From Pseudarthrobacter sp. NamB4 (lineage in GTDB: Bacteria; Actinomycetota; Actinomycetes; Actinomycetales; Micrococcaceae), in contig NZ_VAHM01000003.1 in the NCBI RefSeq assembly GCF_005796185.1, positions 124,001-188,000 on the forward strand: a stretch of 64,000 nt of DNA, in the 5' to 3' direction. Positions 27,821 through 37,324 of this stretch are shown here, in pieces. The position numbers and the translations under genes were made by a program. Position 1 is the first letter of the stretch. Each line of letters opens with the position of its first letter. The notes beneath the pieces were generated by a model that saw only the letters and a program-made list of their open reading frames with translations, did not search any database and was not told the origin of the DNA.

Positions 27821-28864
27821 ATGCTTGCAGTTCGTACGGGCCGGAAGATGCTCGTCACCACCGCTGCCCTTCTTGCTGTCGGCACCCTTGTTACCGGGTG
27901 CACGGAAGGGGACGGCGGTACTAACACGCAGCCGACCAACGCGTCCGTTGAAGGCAACCAGGCCCAAGGTGACACCGTTGTCATCGGCTTCTCCGGCCCG
28001 GCGGCTGACCACGGATGGCTTGGAGCCATTAACTCCGCAGCCATTGCGGAAGCGAAAAAGTACGGGGACATCGACCTGCGGGTTGCTGAGGGCACCAACG
28101 ACGCAAACCTGCAGATCAGCCAGGTAGAACAGTTCATCAACGACCGTGTGGACGCCATCGTGCTGCTGCCAACTGACGGCGCCGCGCTGACACCGGTTGC
28201 CACACAGGCAATGGAAGCCGGAATCCCGGTGATCAACGTAGACCGCGAGTTCTCCACCCCGTTCGCGGCGCGCACCACTATCCTGGGCGACAACTACGGG
28301 ATGGGTGTCAGCGCGGGGACCTACATCTGCGAGAAGCTCGGAGACAACAAGAATGCCGTCGTTGCGGAGATCGCCGGCATCGACTCGTTGCCCCTGACCC
28401 AGGACCGTAGCAAGGGCTTCGCTGACGCTTTGGAATCATGCGGACTCAACGTGGACAACCGCGTAGCAGCCGACTTCACCGTCCAGGGCGGTGAAGCAGC
28501 CACCTCGCAACTGCTGTCCGCTGCCCCGAAGATCGACGCCATCTGGAACCATGACGACGATCAAGGCATCGGCGTGCTGGCTGCCATCGACAACGCCGGA
28601 CGCAAGGAGTTCTTCATGGTTGGCGGAGCCGGCTCGGCCAACGCCATGCGCGAGATCCAGTCTGACGAAAGCGTCCTCGACGCGACCGTCATCTACCCCT
28701 CCACCCAGGCGGCTGACGGCATCCGACTGGCCCGCCTGGTCGTCCAGGGCAAGGCCATGAGCGATCTCGTGGAAGTGGAAGTTCCGAAGCGCATCGTTCT
28801 CAACGCGCCGGTTGTTACCAGCGAGAACGTTGAGCAGTACCTGCCCACCGGCTTCGAGTCGTAG
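27821..28864 (+). CDS. Sugar ABC transporter substrate-binding lipoprotein
   Basis: This 347-residue protein of the periplasmic-binding-protein class I (RbsB-like) family has a signal peptide with a lipobox (LVTGC). The ligand fold then runs from VVIGFSGPAADHGWLGAINSA through VEQFINDRVDAIVLLP, PVINVDREF and AIWNHDDDQGIGVLAAID. It would deliver a monosaccharide or polyol to the RbsA/RbsC-type transporter encoded divergently. ATG at 27821 follows a GAGGAG-type site. It is followed after 88 bases by an oxidoreductase gene, so uptake and first oxidation may be co-expressed. Confidence 0.95.
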   Translation: MLAVRTGRKMLVTTAALLAVGTLVTGCTEGDGGTNTQPTNASVEGNQAQGDTVVIGFSGPAADHGWLGAINSAAIAEAKKYGDIDLRVAEGTNDANLQISQVEQFINDRVDAIVLLPTDGAALTPVATQAMEAGIPVINVDREFSTPFAARTTILGDNYGMGVSAGTYICEKLGDNKNAVVAEIAGIDSLPLTQDRSKGFADALESCGLNVDNRVAADFTVQGGEAATSQLLSAAPKIDAIWNHDDDQGIGVLAAIDNAGRKEFFMVGGAGSANAMREIQSDESVLDATVIYPSTQAADGIRLARLVVQGKAMSDLVEVEVPKRIVLNAPVVTSENVEQYLPTGFES

Positions 28865-28952
28865 GACGGCGCGGTGTGGGTTCCCTGCCACTGGCGTGGA
28901 GCCCACACCGATCCAACTGCTTAACCACCATCTGCCGGATAAAGAGGAAAGA

Positions 28953-30125
28953 ATGCTGAACGACGTACCATCCCTGAGGGTTGCCCTAATCGGACACGGA
29001 TTTATGGGCGCAGCCCATTCGCAGGGATGGCGGGTTGCACCGCGATTCCATGACCTGCCGGCCAAGCCGGAGATGACACTGCTGGTGGGCCGCAACGCCC
29101 AGGCAGTTGAAGCATCGGCCGCAAAATGGGGTTGGAAGGAGTGGGAGACCGATTGGCGGGCAGCCATCGCCCGCGACGACATCGACGTTGTCGACATTGT
29201 TACGCCCGGTGGCGCGCATGCCGAGATCGCCATTGCCGCACTGGAGGCGGGCAAGCATGTACTGTGCGAGAAGCCCCTGGCAAACACGCTTGAAGAAGCT
29301 GAAGCCATGGCTGCCGCCGCCGACGCCGCCGGTAAGGACGTCTTCGCCATGGTGGGCTTTACCTACCGGCGTGTTCCTGCCGCGGCATTCGCAAGGGACC
29401 TGGTGCAGTCCGGTGCCATCGGTGAAATCCGCCAGGTACGTGCGGCCTACCTTCAGGATTGGCTGGTTGACGCCGAGGCGCCCCTAACCTGGCGGCTGCA
29501 GAAAGACCATGCCGGGTCCGGAGCGCTCGGAGACCTTGGCGCACATGCAGTAGATCTTTCCCAATTCATCACCGGCCAGAAGGTCACCGGCGTCAGCGGG
29601 ATGCTGAACACCTTCGTCCACGAGCGCCCCCTGCTTGGCCAGGCATCCGGGCTGGCCGGCACTGCCTCAGCCGGGCGTGGCCAAGTCACCGTGGACGACC
29701 TCGCACTGTTCACCGGCCGTTTCGACGGCGGGGCAGTCGGTTCCTTTGAGGCCACCCGTATGTCCACCGGCCGGAAAAACGCGCTCCGCATTGAGGTCGC
29801 AGGCACTACCGGCGCCATCTCCTTCGACCTTGAAAACATGAACTCGCTCGGTTTTTACGACGGCACCGCACCGGAGACCCGCCAAGGGTTCACCAACATC
29901 ATGGTCACCGAGCCCGCCCACCCCTACATGTCTGCCTGGTGGCCTGCCGGGCACACTCTGGGTTACGAACACGGATTCGCTCATCAGGCGAAGGACTTTG
30001 TGGAGGCCATCGCGGAACGACGCCGGCCGGAGCCGTCCTTTGCTGACGGCCTGCAGGTGCAGAAGGTACTCCATGCCGTGGAACGCAGCGCGGAGGCGGA
30101 CAGCGTATGGACCAAAACGATCTAG
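28953..30125 (+). CDS. Gfo/Idh/MocA family oxidoreductase
   Basis: This 390-residue NAD(P)-dependent sugar or polyol dehydrogenase has an N-terminal Rossmann motif (ALIGHGFMGAAHS), the catalytic lysine block CEKPLAN, and GDLGAHAVD with the active-site aspartate and histidine. Typical reactions oxidise inositols or sugars to keto forms, or reduce keto-sugars. The ATG at 28953 follows AGAGGAAAG; an in-frame start further upstream is not needed. It is very similar to the paralogue at 32315 (shared IRQVRAAYLQDWL and TGRKNALRIEV-like blocks), so one probably arose by duplication within the locus. Confidence 0.93.
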   Translation: MLNDVPSLRVALIGHGFMGAAHSQGWRVAPRFHDLPAKPEMTLLVGRNAQAVEASAAKWGWKEWETDWRAAIARDDIDVVDIVTPGGAHAEIAIAALEAGKHVLCEKPLANTLEEAEAMAAAADAAGKDVFAMVGFTYRRVPAAAFARDLVQSGAIGEIRQVRAAYLQDWLVDAEAPLTWRLQKDHAGSGALGDLGAHAVDLSQFITGQKVTGVSGMLNTFVHERPLLGQASGLAGTASAGRGQVTVDDLALFTGRFDGGAVGSFEATRMSTGRKNALRIEVAGTTGAISFDLENMNSLGFYDGTAPETRQGFTNIMVTEPAHPYMSAWWPAGHTLGYEHGFAHQAKDFVEAIAERRRPEPSFADGLQVQKVLHAVERSAEADSVWTKTI

Positions 30126-30432
30126 TGTCGGACGCCACTGATCCTGCCACCGAAGGGGCCGAGGGGGCATGGCCCGCAGCCGGAGCCGCCTACTCTCGGC
30201 ACCAGTGTTTGCTGCCGGAAGCCTTAGGTGAATCGGCGGTTGAACTGCGTGCCTTCTATGGCGCGCTCTCCGCTTTGTAGGCAGTGGCTCAGCCAGCCTT
30301 TCCAACAAAGCACCAGCTCTTATCAGTTTTACGTGCAACGACTTATGCTTGACCGTCTGAGAAAAGCCCTCCTACCTTTGCAGGAGATGGACATGCACCG
30401 GACGGGCGCATGCCAATGACGCCAGGAGACCC
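30126..30432. other. 307-base non-coding region with a promoter candidate
   Basis: No gene is seen. A promoter candidate lies at 30349-30378 (TTGACC, 18 bases, TACCTT), reading into the isomerase operon. A further AT-rich stretch near 30318-30350 may carry operators. Confidence 0.45.
30349..30378 (+). promoter_or_regulatory. Promoter candidate for the isomerase-oxidoreductase operon
   Basis: TTGACC (-35) and TACCTT (-10) are separated by 18 bases, ending about 55 bases before the ATG at 30433. Confidence 0.4.
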
Positions 30433-31179
30433 ATGTCCTACTCACTTCAGCTCTATACCCTCCGCGATGCCATTGCGGAGGACCTGCCCGGAACCATCCG
30501 CAAGGTGGCGGACATCGGGTTCGCCCAGGTGGAGCCCTACAACTTTGTGGCCACGGCCAAGGAACTTGGAGCAGCGTTGAAGGAAAGCGGGCTGACGGCT
30601 CCGTCAGGTCACGCTCCCCTGCTGGGCCAGGACCAGGACGAAATCTTTGCCGCCGCCAGGGAACTGGGCATCAGCACTGTCATCGATCCTTTCATTCCCG
30701 CTGAGCTCTGGCAGTCGGCCGAAGACATCCGGGAAACCGCCGCGCGGCTTAACGCTGCCGCCAAAAAAGGTGCCCGGTACGGCATCCGGGTGGGCTACCA
30801 CAACCACCAGTGGGAGCTGGAGTCCATCATTGAGGGCCGCACAGCCCTGGAGTTCTTCGCGGACCTGCTGGATCCCGGGCTGGTCCTCGAAGTGGACACC
30901 TACTGGGTTGCCGTGGGCGGCCAGGACCCGGTCGAGATCATCACGAAGCTGGGAGACCGGGTGAAGTTCATCCATATCAAGGACGGTCCGCTCACCACCG
31001 ACACCAAGGCCCAGCAACCGGCAGGACAGGGCAAGCTTCCGGTCCTGGATGTCATCGCCGCCGCCACGTCGCTCGAGGTGGGAGTGGTGGAATTCGACGA
31101 CTACGCCGGAGACATCTTCGAAGGCATCAACGAAAGCCTTTCGTTCCTGACGGCAACCGGCGAAGGAATCAAGGCATGA
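30433..31179 (+). CDS. Sugar phosphate isomerase/epimerase family protein
   Basis: This 248-residue xylose-isomerase-like TIM barrel carries YSLQLYTLRDAI at the N-terminus, VGYHNHQWELE, LVLEVDTYWVAVGG, and KFIHIKDGP, which hold the usual metal-ligand Glu, Asp and His positions. Members interconvert keto-sugars, including inosose isomerisation or 3-keto-sugar steps. It opens a four-gene run; its stop overlaps the next ATG (31176, ATGA). It resembles the Tat-exported paralogue at 10.1 kb in the LYTLR and YHNH blocks. Confidence 0.92.
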   Translation: MSYSLQLYTLRDAIAEDLPGTIRKVADIGFAQVEPYNFVATAKELGAALKESGLTAPSGHAPLLGQDQDEIFAAARELGISTVIDPFIPAELWQSAEDIRETAARLNAAAKKGARYGIRVGYHNHQWELESIIEGRTALEFFADLLDPGLVLEVDTYWVAVGGQDPVEIITKLGDRVKFIHIKDGPLTTDTKAQQPAGQGKLPVLDVIAAATSLEVGVVEFDDYAGDIFEGINESLSFLTATGEGIKA

Positions 31180-32318
31180 GCATCCCCGCCCCGGCAAAAT
31201 CATCCCGCAAAGGCCCTGTGGGTGTCGGCGTTATTGGCGCCGGCAACATCAGCAAGCAGTACCTGGACAGCCTCACGGTCTTCCCGGACCTCAAGGTCCA
31301 CGTCATTGCCGACCTCTTCGAGGAAGCCGCCGCGGCCCGCGCGAAGGAATACGGCATCCCCGAATGGGGAGGCGTGGATAAGGCACTGAACCACCCCGAC
31401 GTCGAAATCATCGTCAACCTGACCATCCCGGCCGCGCACGTCGAGGTGGCAACCGCCGCCGTGAACGCAGGCAAGCATGTCTGGACCGAGAAGCCGTTTT
31501 CACTGGACCGGGAATCCGGCCTGGGGCTGCTAAAGGCAGCCGACTCCGCGGGTATCCGCCTTGGCTGCGCTCCCGACACCTTCCTGGGCGCCGGCCTCCA
31601 GACAGCACTGAGGCTGATCCAGCGCGGTGATATCGGTACGCCCCTGACCGGCATGACCACGTTCCAGACCCCCGGCCCGGAGTCCTGGCACCCCAATCCG
31701 GCCTTCCTGTTCCAGTACGGTGCGGGCCCGCTGTTCGACATGGGCCCTTACTACCTCACTACCTTGGTCCAGGCCTTCGGCTCCATCCGCAAGGTGGCCG
31801 CCGTCGGGTCCAAGGCGAAGGACATCCGCGTCATCGGCTCCGGACCCAAGGCGGGCGAGGAATTCACCGTGGAGGTACCCACCCACGTCTCCGCCATGGC
31901 GCAGTTCGAGTCCGGCGCGTCCTCCCACAGCGTCTTCTCCTTCGAGTCGCCCCGCACCCGGATGGGGTTCGTGGAGATCACCGGCACCGAGGCCACCATC
32001 TCGCTGCCGGACCCCAATAACTTCGACGGCGACGTCAGGCTCTGGCGGGCAGGCGACGAGGATTGGACCACCATCCCCGCAACAGGTCCGGCGAACGGGC
32101 GCGGCATGGGCGTCCTGGACATGGCACGCTCCCTCCGTGCCGGCGTCCCCCACCGCGCCACAGGAAGCCTCGCCTATCATGTGCTGGACGCCATGGTTTC
32201 CATCTCGGAGTCCATCGACTCGGGCACCTTTGTGGATGTTGAAAGCTCCGCGCCCGCCTCCGCGCCCCTTCCGGTGGATTGGGCACCGGAAACGATGACC
32301 CTTGGAGGTCATGCATGA
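31176..32318 (+). CDS. Gfo/Idh/MocA family oxidoreductase
   Basis: This 380-residue dehydrogenase has a Rossmann start (GVIGAGNISKQYLDSL), the lysine block TEKPFSL, and a C-terminal substrate domain with LFDMGPYYLTTLVQAFG at the catalytic aspartate/tyrosine region. It differs clearly from the two flanking paralogues and so may catalyse a separate step or the reverse reduction. Both ends overlap neighbours by four bases (ATGA at 31176 and 32315), showing a translationally coupled operon. Confidence 0.93.
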   Translation: MSIPAPAKSSRKGPVGVGVIGAGNISKQYLDSLTVFPDLKVHVIADLFEEAAAARAKEYGIPEWGGVDKALNHPDVEIIVNLTIPAAHVEVATAAVNAGKHVWTEKPFSLDRESGLGLLKAADSAGIRLGCAPDTFLGAGLQTALRLIQRGDIGTPLTGMTTFQTPGPESWHPNPAFLFQYGAGPLFDMGPYYLTTLVQAFGSIRKVAAVGSKAKDIRVIGSGPKAGEEFTVEVPTHVSAMAQFESGASSHSVFSFESPRTRMGFVEITGTEATISLPDPNNFDGDVRLWRAGDEDWTTIPATGPANGRGMGVLDMARSLRAGVPHRATGSLAYHVLDAMVSISESIDSGTFVDVESSAPASAPLPVDWAPETMTLGGHA

Positions 32319-33520
32319 GCCGGCAACAGGGCAAGACGCGCCTGGGCGTGGCGATGGTCGGTTACGCGTTCATGGGCAAGGCCCACTCGAACGCGTGGCG
32401 GAACGTTGCCAGCTTCTTCGAGGTCCCCGCCTTCGAGCAGAAGGTCCTGGTGGGCAGGGACGCCGCAGCCGTTTCCGAAGCCGCCGCCAGGTATGGCTGG
32501 TCCGAAACTGCGACGGACTGGCGGAGCATCCTGGACCGGGACGATATCCACATCGTCGATATCTGCGCACCGGGGTGGATGCATGCCGAAATTGCCACGG
32601 CCGCCCTTGAAGCCGGCAAGCACGTGCTCCTCGAAAAACCGCTCGCGAACACGCTGGCGGAGGCCGAGGCCATGACCGAGGCGGCACAGGCTGCCCGGGC
32701 CAGGGGCGTGCAGTCCATGGTGGGCTTCAACTACCGCCGCGTTCCCGCCCTGGCACTGGCCAAGGAACTGATCGCCACCGGCAGGATCGGGACCGTCCGG
32801 CAGGTCCGCGCCGCCTACCTGCAGGACTGGCTCGCCGACGACCAAGCACCCATGACCTGGCGGCTGAAGAAAGACACGGCCGGATCGGGCGCACTGGGCG
32901 ACATCGCCTCCCACGCCATCGATCAGGTCCTCTTCCTCCTCGGTGACTACGTCACCGAGGTCTCCGGCCGCCTGCAGACCTTTGTCACCCGCCGGCCCGG
33001 CACCGGCGGGCTGGAGGACGTCACGGTCGACGACGCCGCCTGGGCCACACTGACCCTCGCCTCCGGAGCAATCGCCTCAGTCGAGGCCTCAAGGGTGGCC
33101 ACCGGCCGGAAAAACTCCCTGCAGCTTGAGGTTTACGGCGACAAGGGCGCGCTCCGCTTCGACCTGGAAAACCTCAACGAACTGCAGTTCCTGGACGCCA
33201 CGGCACCCGCCGACGAGCAGGGCTTCCGCCGGGTCGTCGTCACCGAACCGGAACACCCCTACCTGGAAGCCTGGTGGCCGCAGGGCCACATCATCGGCTG
33301 GGAACACACCTTCACGCACGAGATCCGCGACTTCCTGCTCGCCATCGACAGCGGTACCGCACCCTCGCCGTCGTTCGAGGACGGACTGGAAGTCCAGCGC
33401 ATCCTGAACGCCGTGGAGGAATCGGCCGCCGCGAAAAGCACCACCATCCAACTGGCTTCACCGCCAGACTCCCCCGCCGCTGCCACTGCCACTGCTGCTG
33501 CCCGCATTGAAGGAGCCTGA
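32315..33520 (+). CDS. Gfo/Idh/MocA family oxidoreductase
   Basis: This 401-residue protein has MVGYAFMGKAHSNAW at the Rossmann turn, LEKPLAN with the catalytic lysine, and GDIASHAIDQ with the catalytic Asp and His. It is a close paralogue of the protein at 28953. ATG at 32315 overlaps the previous stop; the open frame begins 36 bases earlier. It is followed after one base by the second TIM-barrel isomerase. Related enzymes oxidise the C3 position of sugars or glycosides; substrate assignment is not possible here. Confidence 0.93.
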   Translation: MSRQQGKTRLGVAMVGYAFMGKAHSNAWRNVASFFEVPAFEQKVLVGRDAAAVSEAAARYGWSETATDWRSILDRDDIHIVDICAPGWMHAEIATAALEAGKHVLLEKPLANTLAEAEAMTEAAQAARARGVQSMVGFNYRRVPALALAKELIATGRIGTVRQVRAAYLQDWLADDQAPMTWRLKKDTAGSGALGDIASHAIDQVLFLLGDYVTEVSGRLQTFVTRRPGTGGLEDVTVDDAAWATLTLASGAIASVEASRVATGRKNSLQLEVYGDKGALRFDLENLNELQFLDATAPADEQGFRRVVVTEPEHPYLEAWWPQGHIIGWEHTFTHEIRDFLLAIDSGTAPSPSFEDGLEVQRILNAVEESAAAKSTTIQLASPPDSPAAATATAAARIEGA

Positions 33521-33521
33521 G

Positions 33522-34517
33522 ATGCCCCGCCCGTTCACCCTGTTCACCGGCCAATGGGCCGACCTCCCTTTCGAAGAAGTCGCCCGCCTCGCCTCAGGCT
33601 GGGGCTACGACGGCCTGGAAATCGCCGTCTCCGGCGACCACCTGGACGCCTGGCGCTGGGACGAACCCGGCTACGTCGACTCCAAACTCGAGATCCTGGA
33701 CAAGTACAACCTCAAGGTCTGGGCCATCTCCAACCACCTCAAGGGCCAGGCCGTCTGCGATGACCCCATCGACTTCCGCCACCAGGGAATTGTCGGCGCG
33801 AAAGTATGGGGTGACGGTGACCCCGAAGGCGTCCGCCAACGGGCCGCCGAGGAAATGAAGCACACCGCCCGGCTCGCCAAAGCACTCGGCGTGGACACCG
33901 TTGTCGGCTTCACCGGTTCCTCCATCTGGCAGTACGTCGCCATGTTCCCGCCCGTCCCCGAGAAAGTCATCGATGCCGGCTACCAGGACTTTGCCGACCG
34001 GTGGAACCCCATCCTGGACGTCTTCGACGAAAACGGCGTCCGCTTCGCCCATGAGGTCCACCCCTCCGAGATCGCCTACGACTATTGGACCACTGTCCGC
34101 ACCCTTGAAGCGATCGGCCACCGCGAAGCGTTCGGCCTGAACTGGGACCCCTCGCACATGATGTGGCAGGGCATCGACCCCGTCTCCTTCATCTGGGACT
34201 TCAAGGACCGGATCTACCACGTGGACTGCAAGGACACCAAGGTCCGCCAGACCGGCCGCAACACCGTCCTCGGCTCCCACCTGCCCTGGGGCGACCCCCG
34301 CCGCGGCTGGGACTTCGTTTCCGCCGGCCGTGGCGACGTCCCCTGGGAAGCCTCCTTCCGCGCCCTCACCGCCATTGGCTATGACGGCCCCATCAGCATT
34401 GAATGGGAAGACGCCGGCATGGACCGCCTCCACGGCGCCCCCGAAGCCCTCGCGGCGCTAAAGAAGTACGACTTCCCGCCGTCGAACACCTCCTTCGACG
34501 CCGCCTTCCAGCAGTAG
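33522..34517 (+). CDS. Sugar phosphate isomerase/epimerase family protein (CarC/DgpC-like size)
   Basis: This 331-residue TIM barrel opens PFTLFTGQWADLPFEEVA. It contains FAHEVHPSEIAYD, LNWDPSHMMWQGID, YHVDCKDTKV and SIEWEDAGMD, giving Glu, Asp, His and Glu metal positions. Its length and these blocks resemble the catalytic subunit of 3-keto-C-glycoside deglycosidases and related inosose or keto-sugar enzymes. However, the small partner subunit of those deglycosidases is not found nearby, so I do not claim that activity. ATG at 33522 is preceded by AAGGAG. It is the last gene of the coupled run. Confidence 0.9.
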   Translation: MPRPFTLFTGQWADLPFEEVARLASGWGYDGLEIAVSGDHLDAWRWDEPGYVDSKLEILDKYNLKVWAISNHLKGQAVCDDPIDFRHQGIVGAKVWGDGDPEGVRQRAAEEMKHTARLAKALGVDTVVGFTGSSIWQYVAMFPPVPEKVIDAGYQDFADRWNPILDVFDENGVRFAHEVHPSEIAYDYWTTVRTLEAIGHREAFGLNWDPSHMMWQGIDPVSFIWDFKDRIYHVDCKDTKVRQTGRNTVLGSHLPWGDPRRGWDFVSAGRGDVPWEASFRALTAIGYDGPISIEWEDAGMDRLHGAPEALAALKKYDFPPSNTSFDAAFQQ

Positions 34518-34532
34518 GAAATAAATCCCTGC

Positions 34533-35066
34533 ATGGCTTCAGCAATACGACAGGCAACAACGGACGACGCCGGGGCGCTGGCTGCCCTGGCGTCGGTCAC
34601 CTTTCCGCTGGCATGCCCGCCGTCCACGTCACCTGAGGACATTGCCGCCCACCTGGCCAACACACTGAGCGAAGGCCACTTCCGGAAATACCTCGGCGAC
34701 CCTGGCGTCACCGTGCTGGTCATTGACGCAGAGGGTGACCTCCGGGGCTACAGCCTCCTGGTCAACAGGCCCACGGCGGACCCGGACGTGTCCTCGGTGC
34801 TGACACGGACGCCATCCGTGGAACTGAGCAAGTGCTACGTCCATCCCGGGCACCACGGGTTGGGCGCGGCGGCCGATCTCATGCACGCCAGCCTGCAAGC
34901 GGCGGCCGCCGCGGGCGGTGCCGGCATCTGGCTCGGCGTGAACAGCCAGAATGCCCGCGCCATCCGCTTTTACGAGAAGTCGGGCTTCCGGAAGGTGGGC
35001 ACCAAGTCCTTCCAACTGGGAAGCACTGTGGAACACGACTTCGTGCTGGAGCGGCCCCTTCCCTGA
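34533..35066 (+). CDS. GNAT family N-acetyltransferase
   Basis: This 177-residue protein has the GNAT fold, with the acetyl-CoA-binding region KCYVHPGHHGLGAAADLM (Q/RxxGxG/A-like) and a final block GVNSQNARAIRFYEKSGF. It would transfer an acetyl group to an amine on a small molecule or protein; the substrate is not readable. It starts 15 bases after the isomerase stop but has a poor ribosome site, so it may be a separate addition to the end of the operon. Confidence 0.88.
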   Translation: MASAIRQATTDDAGALAALASVTFPLACPPSTSPEDIAAHLANTLSEGHFRKYLGDPGVTVLVIDAEGDLRGYSLLVNRPTADPDVSSVLTRTPSVELSKCYVHPGHHGLGAAADLMHASLQAAAAAGGAGIWLGVNSQNARAIRFYEKSGFRKVGTKSFQLGSTVEHDFVLERPLP

Positions 35067-35084
35067 CGGCCGTACTGATGCGGC

Positions 35085-37265
35085 TTATCTTGCCGCCTGC
35101 TTCAGGTCGCTCTGTCCGGAGCCTGCGGCCCCAGCCTGAGGCGGGTAGGCCAGCGGTGGCCGCGGCTCTGCCACGAGCTTGAGGCCGGGCGGAAGGCCCT
35201 CGATGTCGCCGTGGTTCCCGCGCGCCTTAATCGTGATCCGCGAGGTGTCCAGCAGCACGTTCTCGGCCTGGAAGTCGCCCATGTCCTCGGGCAGGATCGG
35301 GGCCAGGTGCACTACTCCGCGGGTGTGGACGGGGTCGAAACGCAGCAGCGCACGGATCAGCTGAATGGGCGCTGCCGCCGCCCACGCCTGCGGTGAGCAG
35401 GCGGTTGGGTAGGGCACGGGTCCGGGGAACTCGGCGCGGTCGAAGCCGCAGAACAGCTCAGGCAGCCTGCCATCGAAATGTTCGGCGGCCTCGAAGATGC
35501 CGGAGGCTACCCGCCCGGCCTCCTCCACGAACCCGTATCTCATCAGCCCGGTGGCGACCAGCGCAGTATCGTGCGGCCACACCGACCCGTTGTGGTAGCT
35601 CACGGGGTTGTACGCACCCATGTCCGAGGCAAGCGTCCGGATCCCCCAGCCGGTGAACATCTGGGGTGACATCAGGTGCTCCACCACGGAGGCTGCTTTG
35701 TCCTCATCCACAATGCCGAGCCAGAGGCAATGGCCGATATTCGACGTTAGGCCGTCCACCGGCCGTTTGTCCTTGTCCAGTGCCACCGCGAAGTAGCCTT
35801 TCTCCGGCAGCCAGAACTTTTCGTTGAAGGCGGCCTTCAGGTCCGATGCCCGTTGGGCCCAGTGCTGTTCCAGGGCAACGTCACCGCTCCAGCGGGCCAG
35901 CAACGACCGGCCCACGTAGGCGGAATAGACGTAGGCCTGGACCTCGCAAAGGGCTATGGGGGCCTCGGCCATAGTTCCGTCCGCGAAATTGATGCCGTCC
36001 CAGGAGTCCTTCCACCCCTGGTTGATGAGCCCGTGGTCGTTGGGGCGGAGGTACTCCACGAATCCATCGCCGTCGCGGTCGCCGTAACGGTCGATCCACT
36101 CCAGGGCGCGGTCAACGTGCGGCAGCAATGATTCGATGATGTCCTCCGACAGCCCCCACCTGCTCAGTTCCCCCAAGAGCGCAGCAAAAAGGGGCGTGGC
36201 ATCGGCCGTTCCGTAGTAGGCCGTTCCGCCGAGGGACAGGCCCGCTGTGACGCCGAGCCTCACTTCATGGGGGATGCGTCCGGGCTCTTCCTCGGAGTCC
36301 GGATCCACTCTCCTGCCCTGAAGGCCGGCCAACGTCTGCAGCGTCCCCGCGGCCAGGTTGGGATCAACCATCAGGCTCATGTAGGAGGCCAAAATGGAGT
36401 CCCGTCCGAACAACGCCATGAACCAGGGCGCGCCTGCCGCCACGGCAGCCCGTTCCGGATGGTGGGGATCAAAAATGCGCAGTGACCCCAGATCGCTCTG
36501 GCTGCGGTTCAGCAGTGCCTGCAGGTTTGCATCCCCCACGGTAATCACCGGGACGTTCTGTTCCCAATGCCGGTGCCGGCGCACACCCTCCCGATGGCGC
36601 GGAAGCCCGTCGTCGGAGAAGGCTCCGGCGGGCGCCTGCCCGTTGATCAGCGGTACCACAATGACGCTCGTTGCCCACTTGCCGCGTGGCGGAATCCTTG
36701 TGCGGAATCGTAGTCCCTCACTGCTGACAGTCGCGCCACGCGCGTGGACGGCAGATCCGCGCTTTTGGCCGTTGTGGGATGTTTCGATCACGAGCTGGCC
36801 GTCACGGACAGTACGCACGGGTTCGGGATGCTGGGACGCCCGCCCTACCTTGACGTCAAACAGATCAGCCTGGTCCGCATCCACCAAGAGCTCGATATCG
36901 CAGTCCACAGACTCCGCCGAGTAGTTTTCCAAGGTGATGTCATCCTGCAGGCCGGCGCCAATATGCCGGGTGTGGCGCACTACGAGAGGGCTGTCGAAAC
37001 GGCCGTCCGGCCATTTCGCCCTACCAACAAAAGTCGCTTCAAAGGGTTTCGGGCGCTGGGCCACCAGCGGCTCGCGCAAGGATTCGTTGATGCGCAGTAC
37101 CCAGTCGGAAATGATGCGCGTGTCCTGGAAAAAGGCCCCGTTAGTGCCTGAGTCGGAACTGATGTCTCCGGTCCCGGACGAAATGCAGAATGAGGATCCT
37201 TCCACCACCGTTACCGATCCTGATTCGGATGCTGCAGCCTCGGTATCGGCGTTCCATGCAGTCAT
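35085..37265 (-). CDS. Glycogen debranching-type amylo-alpha-1,6-glucosidase family protein
   Basis: This 726-residue protein has an N-terminal glycogen-debranching beta domain (EGSSFCISSGTGDISSD, RIISDWVLRINE). An alpha/alpha-barrel follows with APWFMALFGRDSILASYMS, GWKDSWDGI, NIGHCLWLGI and PYPTACSPQAWAAAAPI, a pattern shared with MGH1/GH63-like glucosidases. It probably trims alpha-linked glucans or glucosides in the cytoplasm. It lies 59 bases downstream of a glycosyltransferase on the same strand, suggesting a two-gene glycan or glycoside locus. No signal peptide is seen. Confidence 0.9.
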   Translation of the reverse strand: MTAWNADTEAAASESGSVTVVEGSSFCISSGTGDISSDSGTNGAFFQDTRIISDWVLRINESLREPLVAQRPKPFEATFVGRAKWPDGRFDSPLVVRHTRHIGAGLQDDITLENYSAESVDCDIELLVDADQADLFDVKVGRASQHPEPVRTVRDGQLVIETSHNGQKRGSAVHARGATVSSEGLRFRTRIPPRGKWATSVIVVPLINGQAPAGAFSDDGLPRHREGVRRHRHWEQNVPVITVGDANLQALLNRSQSDLGSLRIFDPHHPERAAVAAGAPWFMALFGRDSILASYMSLMVDPNLAAGTLQTLAGLQGRRVDPDSEEEPGRIPHEVRLGVTAGLSLGGTAYYGTADATPLFAALLGELSRWGLSEDIIESLLPHVDRALEWIDRYGDRDGDGFVEYLRPNDHGLINQGWKDSWDGINFADGTMAEAPIALCEVQAYVYSAYVGRSLLARWSGDVALEQHWAQRASDLKAAFNEKFWLPEKGYFAVALDKDKRPVDGLTSNIGHCLWLGIVDEDKAASVVEHLMSPQMFTGWGIRTLASDMGAYNPVSYHNGSVWPHDTALVATGLMRYGFVEEAGRVASGIFEAAEHFDGRLPELFCGFDRAEFPGPVPYPTACSPQAWAAAAPIQLIRALLRFDPVHTRGVVHLAPILPEDMGDFQAENVLLDTSRITIKARGNHGDIEGLPPGLKLVAEPRPPLAYPPQAGAAGSGQSDLKQAAR

Positions 37266-37324
37266 GGAAAGGGCTCCTTCCTGAAGGATTCGGGATGCTC
37301 CGCGGATCGGAGGACCGCCGCCCC

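Noticed and set aside
33522-34517. Calling the locus a C-glycoside deglycosidase system
   Set aside because: The small partner subunit of those enzymes is not found in the neighbourhood, so only a family resemblance is stated.
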